From contig CAJLRT010000018.1 of assembly GCA_905209135.1 (NCBI GenBank), forward strand, positions 1 through 11,258: a stretch of 11,258 bases of DNA, given 5' to 3'. Positions 5,144-11,108 of the stretch are shown piece after piece. Position 1 is the stretch's first letter. Every line of letters starts with the position of its first letter. Source of the stretch: an uncultured Eubacteriales bacterium (GTDB lineage Bacteria > Bacillota > Clostridia > Oscillospirales > UMGS1783). The translations under genes and the position numbers were made by a program. The notes below the pieces were generated by a model, which was not told the origin of the DNA, searched no databases, and was given only the letters and a program-made list of their open reading frames with translations.

Positions 5144-5338
5144 ATGCCGCGAGAAAAAGAAACCTTCCGGCTTGAGCTGGAGGAAATATTGAAGTTCACC
5201 GGTGGCCGCCGGGTGCTGACGGTGACAGACGTCAGCAATTATACAGGGCAAAGCCGACGGGTGTGCCGCGAGCGGTACAACGTCAGCGGGAAAGAGGGCA
5301 TCAGCGCCGTGGCGCTCGCCCAGATGTTGGCCAGATAG
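5144..5338 (+). CDS. 64-residue helix-turn-helix-like protein
   Basis: Start ATG 5144 follows AAAAGGAGAGAGG, a strong ribosome binding site. The product is basic: an N-terminal helix (residues 6-17), then RRVLTVTDVSNYTGQSRRVCRER (22-44), which has the helix-turn-helix shape of excisionase/MerR-like winged helices, followed by YNVSGKEGISAVALAQMLA. The last part, with the conserved-looking small residues around GISAVALAQML, is typical of phage proteins whose HTH selects a DNA site and whose final helix packs on it. A regulator or excisionase-like role is plausible. The next gene begins 21 bases later, so they share a transcript. Confidence 0.7.
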   Translation: MPREKETFRLELEEILKFTGGRRVLTVTDVSNYTGQSRRVCRERYNVSGKEGISAVALAQMLAR

Positions 5339-5359
5339 GTCAAGAGAAAGGAGAAACCA

Positions 5360-5632
5360 ATGAAAGCAACAGGAATCGTCAGAAGGGTCGATGACCTCGG
5401 CCGCATCGTGCTGCCGAAGGAGCTGCGCCAGACGATGGGCATCCGGACGGGTGATCCCATGGAGATCTATACAGATGCGGACAGCATCATCCTGCGCAAG
5501 TATGCGCCGGGCTGTGCGTTTTGCGGGAGCGTGGACGGAGTTCGGCATATCCACGATGTGCCGATGTGCGCTATCTGCGCGAATAACATGCAGATGCTGT
5601 ACCGCACGGCAGCGGGGAGAGACAGCGAATGA
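5360..5632 (+). CDS. AbrB/SpoVT-family regulator with C-terminal zinc motif
   Basis: This 90-residue protein starts at ATG 5360 after AAAGGAG. Residues 1-47 form a swapped-hairpin AbrB domain: MKATGIVRRVDDLGRIVLPK, then ELRQTMGIRTGDPMEIYTD and IILRKY, matching the SpoVT/AbrB pattern (GxVRxxDxLGRIVxPKExR). These domains bind DNA as dimers and act as transition-state or phage regulators. The C-terminal part has C52xxC55 and C70xxC73 (CAFC and CAIC), spaced like a four-cysteine zinc ribbon or knuckle; fusion of the two is common in Clostridia phages. The stop overlaps the next start in ATGA. Likely target is phage or host promoters; no specific gene name can be assigned. Confidence 0.9.
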   Translation: MKATGIVRRVDDLGRIVLPKELRQTMGIRTGDPMEIYTDADSIILRKYAPGCAFCGSVDGVRHIHDVPMCAICANNMQMLYRTAAGRDSE

Positions 5633-5784
5633 AGGTATTCGGAGATCCGCGCGCCAAGGCGAAGGTGCGCCGCTTGATCGTCGGCGCGACGGAGGACGCC
5701 ATCATGGCTGTGACGTTTTTAGCCGTTGGGTGCCTGCTTGGCTGGGTCATGCATGTGATCTTCACAGCCCTCGGCGTCGCATGA
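5629..5784 (+). CDS. 51-residue single-span membrane protein
   Basis: This ORF overlaps the AbrB gene by four bases (ATGA), and the GGGGAGAGA before it serves as the ribosome binding site. The N-terminal 20 residues are basic (KVFGDPRAKAKVRR), followed by one hydrophobic span from about residue 24 to 48 (AIMAVTFLAVGCLLGWVMHV and on). By the positive-inside rule the N-terminus is cytoplasmic. It is too short and too early in the operon to be a clear holin. Function unknown. Its tail touches the next ORF (a second ATGA at 5781). Confidence 0.65.
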   Translation: MKVFGDPRAKAKVRRLIVGATEDAIMAVTFLAVGCLLGWVMHVIFTALGVA

Positions 5785-5804
5785 GACGTCCGGAGGTCGT
5801 ATAT

Positions 5805-6014
5805 ATGTCACCGTCAGAGCTGGCCATGCGACGCCGGAATGACCGCTGGGCAGCGCATGGCCGCGCGCGGGTGGCGCTCCCGGGGCGCAAGGCCGTGGTC
5901 GTACCGTGCGCATCGCCGTTCGCGGCGATCCAGTGCGCGGCGGAGCTGTGGGGCGTCCCATGGCAGGAAGTCGTCAACGGGGCGCGCGTCATGTGGGCGC
6001 CGCCGGAGACATAA
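5805..6014 (+). CDS. 69-residue conserved-looking phage protein
   Basis: The frame is open from an ATG at 5781 that overlaps the preceding stop, but the ATG at 5805 has GGAGG eight bases upstream and is preferred; the longer form would have 77 residues. The product is basic (MSPSELAMRRRNDRWAAHGR), then two strands around VALPGRKAVVVPC, then a helix PFAAIQCAAELWGVPWQEVV and a terminal MWAPPET. It could be a small alpha/beta nucleic-acid-binding protein, but I do not recognise a family. Its stop codon lies in the U-tract of the minus-strand terminator at 6013-6055. Confidence 0.65.
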   Translation: MSPSELAMRRRNDRWAAHGRARVALPGRKAVVVPCASPFAAIQCAAELWGVPWQEVVNGARVMWAPPET

Positions 6015-6055
6015 AAAGACACCGCCTGCGAAGACCGTCAAACCCGCAGGCGGTG
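6013..6055 (-). terminator. intrinsic terminator on the minus strand
   Basis: CACCGCCTGCG (6020-6030) and CGCAGGCGGTG (6045-6055) form a perfect 11-bp GC-rich stem with a 14-base loop. On the minus strand the stem is followed by TCTTTTTA, a proper U-tract; on the plus strand it is followed by AAAACCC. It therefore works leftwards although all neighbouring genes run rightwards. Confidence 0.75.
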
Positions 6056-6087
6056 AAAACCCAATAGCGCACAGGGCGCGCTACACT
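6013..6087 (-). ncRNA. putative antisense (countertranscribed) RNA of the rep leader
   Basis: A minus-strand promoter (6094-6122) starts transcription near 6087, and an intrinsic terminator (6013-6055) ends it, giving an RNA of about 75 nt with no ORF. It folds into two hairpins: arms 6065-6070/6078-6083 (TAGCGC/GCGCTA) with a 7-base loop, and the 11-bp terminator stem. It is fully complementary to the leader of the Rep gene that starts at 6208. Small RNAs placed this way control rep in rolling-circle plasmids such as pT181 and pMV158, by attenuation or translation block. The promoter and terminator are read directly from the sequence; the RNA and its role are inferred. Confidence 0.6.
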
Positions 6088-6093
6088 ATACAT

Positions 6094-6122
6094 ATTATAG
6101 CATACAGTTGCCCGCCCTGCAA
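6094..6122 (-). promoter_or_regulatory. strong orphan minus-strand promoter
   Basis: TTGCAG (6117-6122), a 17-base spacer and a perfect TATAAT (6094-6099) preceded by TGC (extended -10 TGCTATAAT) are seen on the minus strand. No minus-strand gene follows; only the putative small RNA and its terminator do. Confidence 0.8.
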
Positions 6123-6123
6123 G

Positions 6124-6162
6124 CCGAAAAACGCTGACGCCGCAAGGCGTTTTCAGCTTCGG
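6124..6162 (+). promoter_or_regulatory. structured element in the rep leader
   Basis: The plus-strand leader can fold CCGAA (6124-6128) with TTCGG (6158-6162), GCTG (6133-6136) with CAGC (6154-6157), and ACGCC (6137-6141) with GGCGT (6146-6150) around a GCAA tetraloop. An alternative hairpin pairs AAAACGC (6128-6134) with GCGTTTT (6147-6153), which is terminator-like. It ends 45 bases before the Rep start codon. It may be an attenuator, a translational control element or part of a replication origin. Confidence 0.4.
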
Positions 6163-6207
6163 TAAGACCAATTACTAACTCGACCGGAGACAGACAGGGA
6201 GGCAATC

Positions 6208-6966
6208 ATGCCGTATGTACATCGCACCGTCGTGTGCGGGGAAACGGTCGAGCACCGCAAGATGTATTCATCCCGTGTGCACAGCAAGGAAGTCAAGCCG
6301 CGCAAGCGATCATCCGAGAAGGAGACCTCCAAGTGTCAGGAGCGCATCAACGAGCGCGTGGCCGAGGAGCATCTGCGCTGGCTCATCAACTGCAACTACC
6401 ATTATGGCGACTTCCATCTGGTGCTGCACTACTGGTGCAAAACCATCACATTAGAGCAAGCCGAGCGGGACAGAGCCGCGTTCTTCCGCGAGCTGCGCAA
6501 GGCGTACGCCAAAGCGGGCAAGCGCCTGAAATACATCGCCGTGCTCGAAACCAAGCACATGACGAACGTGCATCATCACATCCTCCTGCCGCGCTTTGAC
6601 GCGCAGATCATCGCCGCAGCCTGGACAAAGGTGACCAATGGCGCGGGATCTATCAGCTTCCAGATGCTCGATGACCGCAAGAACCACGCAAAGCTCGCGT
6701 CCTACCTCATCAAGGAATCACGCTCCACCATGCGCCGCTGCCGCGAGCAGGGCATCCGCCGCCGGCGGTATACCTGCAGCGCCGGCATGGCAAAGCCGGA
6801 GATCCGCTATCAGGTGACCAAGGCCGAGACGTGGAGAAAAGAGCCGAAGGCCAGACGGGGGATGCATCTCTATCGCTTTGACGATGGGTCGGAGTATAAG
6901 AGCGGCTGGCATGAGCTGAGCGGCTGGCCGTGGCAGGAGTATTACGAGATCAAAGACACCACATAG
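6208..6966 (+). CDS. HUH-type rolling-circle replication initiator (REP_ORF2-G2P-like)
   Basis: This 252-residue protein starts at ATG 6208 after AGGGAGG. Residues 65-150 show the core of HUH replication endonucleases: YGDFHLVLHYW as the first strand, a helix TLEQAERDRAAFFRELRKAY, KYIAVLETKH, then VHHHILLP with the metal-binding H122-x-H124. The catalytic Tyr motif is probably Y166LIK169 in KLASYLIKESR. A basic C-terminal region (RRCREQGIRRRRY) may bind DNA. Such proteins nick one strand at the origin, stay attached through the Tyr and start rolling-circle replication. The layout resembles the REP_ORF2-G2P group found in Firmicutes prophages. It is followed by a RecU-like gene 15 bases later and preceded by the antisense RNA leader. 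Family call is good; the origin is not located. Confidence 0.82.
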   Translation: MPYVHRTVVCGETVEHRKMYSSRVHSKEVKPRKRSSEKETSKCQERINERVAEEHLRWLINCNYHYGDFHLVLHYWCKTITLEQAERDRAAFFRELRKAYAKAGKRLKYIAVLETKHMTNVHHHILLPRFDAQIIAAAWTKVTNGAGSISFQMLDDRKNHAKLASYLIKESRSTMRRCREQGIRRRRYTCSAGMAKPEIRYQVTKAETWRKEPKARRGMHLYRFDDGSEYKSGWHELSGWPWQEYYEIKDTT

Positions 6967-6981
6967 GAAGGAGCGTCCACA

Positions 6982-7617
6982 ATGGGCATCAGCATGGACA
7001 GCCTGCCGCCGCGCTATCAGAAACAGGCGGCGCGCAAGCTGGATCCTGTGGCGTATGAAAAGGCGCTGCAGTTTTTCCACGCCGATGAGTCGGCGAAAAA
7101 CCCAGCGCGTCAGGCACAGGGGAGTATCAGCCGTGCGACCGGGGAAGGCTTTGAGGCGCAGATTCTCACGGCCTGCGCGTATTACCGGGCGCATGGCATC
7201 GCGGAGATCGACAAGACGCCGGAGCCGATCAAGGTCATTTCCGGCCGGCATCAGAATCCGAGCGGCTGCTGGTCGTTCGAGGCGGTTTTCACCAAGCAGG
7301 CGCAGCCGGATTTTCAGGGCACGCTATGCGGCGGCAGCAGCGTAGTGTTCGAGGCCAAGGCCACGGACAAAGACCGCATCATGCAAAGTGCGGTCACGGA
7401 AGAGCAGGCGCGTGCACTGGAATCGCACGCCAATATGGGCGCGCTGGCGTTTGTGCTGGTGTGCCTGCGCGGGCGCGCAGTGTATCGTGTCATGTGGGAG
7501 GACTGGCAGAACATGAAAGAACTATTCGGCCATAAGTACATGACGGCCGTGGAGCTGGAGCCGTACCGGGTGCAGATGCGCCGGGGCGTGATCCTGTTTC
7601 TCGGCGATCCGGAGTGA
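6982..7617 (+). CDS. RecU-like Holliday junction resolvase
   Basis: This 211-residue protein starts at ATG 6982 after GAAGGAG. After about 45 polar N-terminal residues it shows the RecU pattern: ATGEGFEAQILTACAYYRAH (52-71), a PEPIKV strand, QPDFQGTL with acidic D110, SSVVFEAKAT with E124 and K126, then TEEQARALESHANMGALAFV. D110, E124 and K126 fit the D-ExK metal site of this nuclease fold, and the last helix fits the HQxxxL segment. RecU resolves four-way junctions during recombination and replication; phage versions act on branched or concatemeric DNA. It follows the Rep gene closely, so a role in processing replication intermediates is likely. The length suits the family. A gene name recU would be premature because phage forms diverge. 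Confidence 0.85.
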   Translation: MGISMDSLPPRYQKQAARKLDPVAYEKALQFFHADESAKNPARQAQGSISRATGEGFEAQILTACAYYRAHGIAEIDKTPEPIKVISGRHQNPSGCWSFEAVFTKQAQPDFQGTLCGGSSVVFEAKATDKDRIMQSAVTEEQARALESHANMGALAFVLVCLRGRAVYRVMWEDWQNMKELFGHKYMTAVELEPYRVQMRRGVILFLGDPE

Positions 7618-7626
7618 GGTGGGGAC

Positions 7627-8049
7627 ATGGCAATCAAAAACTACACGACAAAAGTGGATGCATATACGTCCATCGGAGAAATCCAAGGCGCGCTTGCACG
7701 CCACGGCGCCACCAAGATCATGATTGACTACGACAATGGCAAGCCGCAGGCGATCGCGTTCGGGATCGACACGCCGGCGGGGCCGCGCGGCTTCCGCCTG
7801 CCGGCGGCCGTAGACGGAACGCTGCGAGTGTTCGCAGCGCAGAAGATCAAGGCCGACCGCGAGCAGGCGGAAATGACTGCGTGGCGGAACGTGCGCGACT
7901 GGGTGCTGGCGCAAATGGCGCTGATCGAATCCTGTGATGTGCCGATGCAGCAGATCTTCCTGCCGTATATGGCAGATGATCGCGGACGGACGGTGTACGA
8001 GCTGTATGCCGCCGGACAACTCGCAATCGGCGCGGGGGAGGCGACATGA
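7627..8049 (+). CDS. conserved phage protein of unknown function (140 residues)
   Basis: Start ATG 7627 follows GAGGTGGGG, ten bases after the RecU-like stop. The protein begins MAIKNYTTKVDAYTSIGEIQ, a pattern I recall from many Firmicutes phage proteins placed in replication modules: a helix for ALARHGATKIMIDYD, then strands ending GFRLPAA, a helix of about 30 residues (QKIKADREQAEMTAWRNVRD) and the closing motif FLPYMADDRGRTVYELY. No catalytic motif, HTH or membrane segment is seen. The conserved Trp/Asp helix and the FLPYM segment suggest a compact alpha/beta protein, possibly binding DNA or another replication protein. Its stop overlaps the next start (ATGATG), so both are co-translated. 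Confidence 0.8.
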   Translation: MAIKNYTTKVDAYTSIGEIQGALARHGATKIMIDYDNGKPQAIAFGIDTPAGPRGFRLPAAVDGTLRVFAAQKIKADREQAEMTAWRNVRDWVLAQMALIESCDVPMQQIFLPYMADDRGRTVYELYAAGQLAIGAGEAT

Positions 8050-9767
8050 TGCTGCGCACACAGGAGACACTTGACGGCGAAATCATCGTTGACAGCTTTG
8101 CCGGTGGCGGCGGCGCGTCCACGGGAATCGAGCTGGCGCTGGGGCGCATCGTCAATGTGGCAATCAATCACGACCCGGCAGCGATCCGGATGCACGAAGC
8201 GAACCATCCGTACACGGAGCATTACCAGGCATCTGTCTGGGATGTGGATCCGGAGACAGTCTGCCGAGGCCGGCCGGTGGCGCTGGCATGGTTCTCGCCG
8301 GACTGCAAGCATTTTTCAAAGGCAAAGGGCGCGGCGCTTGTTGACCGCAAGATCCGGGGCCTCGCGTGGATCGCCCTGCGCTGGGCGGCGAAGGTGCGCC
8401 CGCGCGTCATCATCCTTGAAAACGTCGAAGAGTTCCAGACATGGGGGCCGGTGCGTAAGGGGAAGCCGGTAAAGAAGCTGGCCGGTACGACGTTCCAGAA
8501 GTTTGTCGGGCAGCTTCGGGCACTTGGGTATACCGTGGAATGGCGCGAGCTGGTGGCAGCCGACTATGGTGCGCCGACTACCAGACGTCGGCTGGTGCTG
8601 ATTGCCCGCTGCGACGGACGTGCGATCGTCTTGCCGGAGCGCACACACGCCCCGCGAGACAGTGCGGAAGTGCGCAGCGGAAAACTGCTGCCATGGCGCA
8701 GCGCAGCGGAGATCATCGACTGGTCGCTGCCGTGCCCTTCAATTTTTTCGACGAAGGATGAAATCCACGAGCGGTACGGCATTTCCGCCGTCCGGCCGCT
8801 GGCGGACAACACCATGCGCCGCATTATTCGCGGCGTGGACAAGTTCACGATCAAATCCGGGGCACCGTTCATCGTTGAGTGCAACCATTCAGGAGGTGGG
8901 CACGTCACGGATAGCCAAGAGCCGTGTAAAACGATTACGGCAAAGCACACCGGTGGCATTTGCCGGCCGGTCCTCACGCCGCTGACGATGACGAACACCA
9001 GCAACAGTGTAGGGGCACCGGTCTCCGAACCAATGAACACAGTCCGTACAGGCGGAGGCGGCGGGCAGATGCTGCTATCGCCGTCACTGATCCAGTACCA
9101 CACGGAGAAAACAGAAAGCGCCCGAGCGGCTGGACTGGATAAGCCCGTCTGCACGGTGGACGCCGCGAACCGTTACGGCCTTACCTGCGCGAATCTGGTG
9201 GAGTATTACGGCCGCGCCCGGCCGTTGGATGTGCAAAGCCCGATGCATACGGTCACGAGTCACGACCGGGAAGCTGTGGTTGCTGCACATGTAGTCAAGT
9301 ATTACAGCGGGGTGGACGGTGAGAAAGCGGGAGAGCCGCTGCCGACACAGACAGCGGGCGGCGTGTTTGGCTGCTGCAAGGCAGTGCTTTGTAAAATCGG
9401 CACATCCGAGCGGCTGCACCATTGGCCGCAGATCCGCGACTTGCTGAACCGGTACTGCGGCTATGCGCTGGGCGAGGGCGATCTGCTGCTCCTGTCAATC
9501 GGCGGGGCGCCGTACTATATCGCGGACATTGGCCTGCGGATGCTGTCGCCTCGGGAGCTGTACAACGCCATGGGCTTTCCGCCGGATTACATCATCGACC
9601 ATGATGCGGCCGGGAAGCCGTACCCAAAGACGCAGCAAGTAGCCAGGTGCGGCAATGCCGTCTGCCCGCCGATGGCTGCGGCCGTTGTGGCAGCGAACCT
9701 CCCGGAGTATGCAGTGCCCGGGAAAATTGAGACGATGGCCGCACTCGCTGATGCGGTGGCCATGTGA
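8046..9767 (+). CDS. C5-cytosine DNA methyltransferase, orphan phage type
   Basis: This 573-residue enzyme starts at ATG 8046 after GGGGGAGG. Motif I is DSFAGGGGASTGIELALG (16-33), for SAM binding. Motif IV is WFSPDCKHFSKAKG with catalytic C87; it has SPDC where bacterial enzymes usually have PPC, as in phage enzymes of this group. Motif VI is ENVEEF (125-130), and motif VIII is GAPTTRRRLVLI (175-186), with T in place of Q in QxRxR. Motifs IX-X appear at 490-550 (YNAMGFPPDY; RCGNAVCPPMAAAVV). The region between motif VIII and IX is very long and contains five degenerate repeats (nucleotides 8901-9401). The enzyme methylates C5 of cytosine at an unknown site, probably to protect phage DNA; no partner nuclease is seen. 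It is followed by an adenine methyltransferase. Confidence 0.95.
   Translation: MMLRTQETLDGEIIVDSFAGGGGASTGIELALGRIVNVAINHDPAAIRMHEANHPYTEHYQASVWDVDPETVCRGRPVALAWFSPDCKHFSKAKGAALVDRKIRGLAWIALRWAAKVRPRVIILENVEEFQTWGPVRKGKPVKKLAGTTFQKFVGQLRALGYTVEWRELVAADYGAPTTRRRLVLIARCDGRAIVLPERTHAPRDSAEVRSGKLLPWRSAAEIIDWSLPCPSIFSTKDEIHERYGISAVRPLADNTMRRIIRGVDKFTIKSGAPFIVECNHSGGGHVTDSQEPCKTITAKHTGGICRPVLTPLTMTNTSNSVGAPVSEPMNTVRTGGGGGQMLLSPSLIQYHTEKTESARAAGLDKPVCTVDAANRYGLTCANLVEYYGRARPLDVQSPMHTVTSHDREAVVAAHVVKYYSGVDGEKAGEPLPTQTAGGVFGCCKAVLCKIGTSERLHHWPQIRDLLNRYCGYALGEGDLLLLSIGGAPYYIADIGLRMLSPRELYNAMGFPPDYIIDHDAAGKPYPKTQQVARCGNAVCPPMAAAVVAANLPEYAVPGKIETMAALADAVAM
8901..9401 (+). repeat. five degenerate tandem repeats in the methyltransferase recognition region
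   Basis: The protein shows five copies of a (E/K/S)P-x-x-T-(V/I/Q)-x-(A/S/T) unit, with Pro at residues 293, 329, 367, 399 and 431 (EPCKTITAK, EPMNTVRTG, KPVCTVDAA, SPMHTVTSH, EPLPTQTAG), each followed by a hydrophobic strand such as LVEYYGR or HVVKYYSG. The period is 32-38 residues. It lies where target recognition domains sit. Confidence 0.7.
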
Positions 9768-9780
9768 TGGGGGTGAATCA

Positions 9781-10566
9781 GTGAATGCACTTTTGAACTA
9801 CCCCGGCGCAAAGTGGGGCATGGCACAGGAAATCGTGCAAATTATGTCGCCGCACAGATCCTATTTGGAGCCGTTCGCCGGTTCTTTGGCCGTACTGTTC
9901 AACAAACCGCGATCGGCGATCGAGACCGTGAACGACATCGACGGGGATATCGTGAATTTTTTCCGCGTCCTGCGTGCAGACCCCGAGCGGCTTGCCCGGG
10001 AAATCGACTTGACGCCATATGCGCGCGCAATATTTGACGATGCGTACGAGAATCGCGGCGAAACAGACTTCGACCGTGCGGTGCGGTTCTGCATCCGGAG
10101 CAGGATGGGGCACGGCTTCAAGACGTATCAAAAGACCGGATTCAAAATCGACGTTTATGCGCGTGAGCGTAGTTACTGCCTGAACTGCTGGAACGATATG
10201 CCCGAGAACATACGGGCCGCGGCCGAGCGGCTGAAAGAAGTACAGATAGAGAATCGCCCGGCGCTGGAGCTGATTCGGCGTTTCCGGCACGAGAACGTGC
10301 TAATCTATGCAGATCCGCCGTATTTGCTTGAAACGCGCAGTGGAAAGCAGTATCGGCACGAAATGACAGACGCGGACCATGAGGCATTGCTGGCAGCGCT
10401 GAAAGCACATCCGGGCCCGGTCATCCTATCCGGGTATCATTCGCCTATGTATGACAGTGAGCTGCACGGCTGGAACATCATCGAGCGGAAGGCCTATAAC
10501 CAGAATGGCGATAGGCGCACGGAAGTGCTCTGGTGCAATTACGAAATACCGACATTGATCGGATAA
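9781..10566 (+). CDS. D12-class N6-adenine DNA methyltransferase (Dam/DpnM-like)
   Basis: This protein has 261 residues from a GTG at 9781; GGGGGTGA lies just upstream and no in-frame ATG precedes it without overlapping the cytosine methyltransferase. Motif X is LLNYPGAKWGMA (4-15), motif I is YLEPFAGSLAVLF (28-40), and the catalytic motif IV is ADPPYL (177-182). The order X-I-IV is that of the alpha-class (D12, Dam) enzymes. The region in between (60-170), with FDRAVRFCIRSRMGHGFKT, is the recognition part. It transfers a methyl group from SAM to N6 of adenine; many Dam-like members use GATC, but the target cannot be read from sequence. It lies 13 bases after the cytosine enzyme, so the element carries two adjacent methylation activities without a nuclease partner. 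Confidence 0.92.
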   Translation: MNALLNYPGAKWGMAQEIVQIMSPHRSYLEPFAGSLAVLFNKPRSAIETVNDIDGDIVNFFRVLRADPERLAREIDLTPYARAIFDDAYENRGETDFDRAVRFCIRSRMGHGFKTYQKTGFKIDVYARERSYCLNCWNDMPENIRAAAERLKEVQIENRPALELIRRFRHENVLIYADPPYLLETRSGKQYRHEMTDADHEALLAALKAHPGPVILSGYHSPMYDSELHGWNIIERKAYNQNGDRRTEVLWCNYEIPTLIG

Positions 10567-10577
10567 GGAGGACAACC

Positions 10578-11108
10578 ATGAAAATCTACATATCAGGGAA
10601 AATCGCCGGTGATCCGGATTATAAGGGGAAATTCGCCCGAGCGGCTGCACAACTTGAGCGGCTGGGCGCGACGGTCATCAATCCGGCCACAGCGCCGGAG
10701 GGGCTGGCCAAGCTGGACTATATGCGCATCTGTTTCGCCGAGATGGAGGCGGTGGACTACGTTGTGTTCCTGCCGGACTGGGTGGAATCCGCCGGCGCGA
10801 AGCTGGAACGCGCGTGGTGCGACTATGTCGGCGTGCCGACGGCAGACTGGGACAATTTTCGGGTAGATATGCTTGTAAGGAAGTCGCACGGCTGCACATT
10901 CCGCGAGCTGCTGGCGCTGGAGCATCCGAACGCGGTGGACGAAACCTGTATTGGCGGGTGTTTTGGATGCCCGAATACCTACGGTTACGAGCCGAAGAAC
11001 AAACCGTGCCCGCATGAACATGTTCATCAGCGAGAGGTAAAAGAAGTACTGTGCGCGGCCTGTTGGGATCGTATCGTCCCGGGAAGTGAGGCGCTGCACA
11101 ATGAGTAA
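10578..11108 (+). CDS. DUF4406-type protein fused to a cysteine-rich domain
   Basis: This 176-residue protein starts at ATG 10578 after AAGGAGG. Residues 1-86 match DUF4406, a nucleoside 2-deoxyribosyltransferase-like Rossmann fold: KIYISGKIAGDPDYKGKFAR, GATVINPATAPEG, YMRICFAEMEAVDYVVFLPD and the S-x-G-x-x-x-E-x-x-W-C segment (SAGAKLERAWCDYVG), which carries the active-site-like Glu. Such phage proteins are thought to process nucleotides, but no activity is established. Residues 105-165 are a second module, FRELLALEHPNAV followed by CIGGCFGC, PNTYGYEPKNKPC and LCAACW; this resembles a small stand-alone phage protein and has four to six potential zinc ligands. It ends by overlapping the next gene by eight bases. 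Confidence 0.85.
   Translation: MKIYISGKIAGDPDYKGKFARAAAQLERLGATVINPATAPEGLAKLDYMRICFAEMEAVDYVVFLPDWVESAGAKLERAWCDYVGVPTADWDNFRVDMLVRKSHGCTFRELLALEHPNAVDETCIGGCFGCPNTYGYEPKNKPCPHEHVHQREVKEVLCAACWDRIVPGSEALHNE

Noticed and set aside
6020..6055. Terminator of the rightward early operon
   Set aside because: On the plus strand the stem is followed by AAAACCC, without a U-tract; the U-tract is only on the minus strand.
7522..8312. Long minus-strand open frames opposite the 140-residue gene and the methyltransferase start
   Set aside because: They are composition-driven shadows in GC-rich DNA; no family pattern is seen, and the plus-strand products have clear motifs and ribosome sites.
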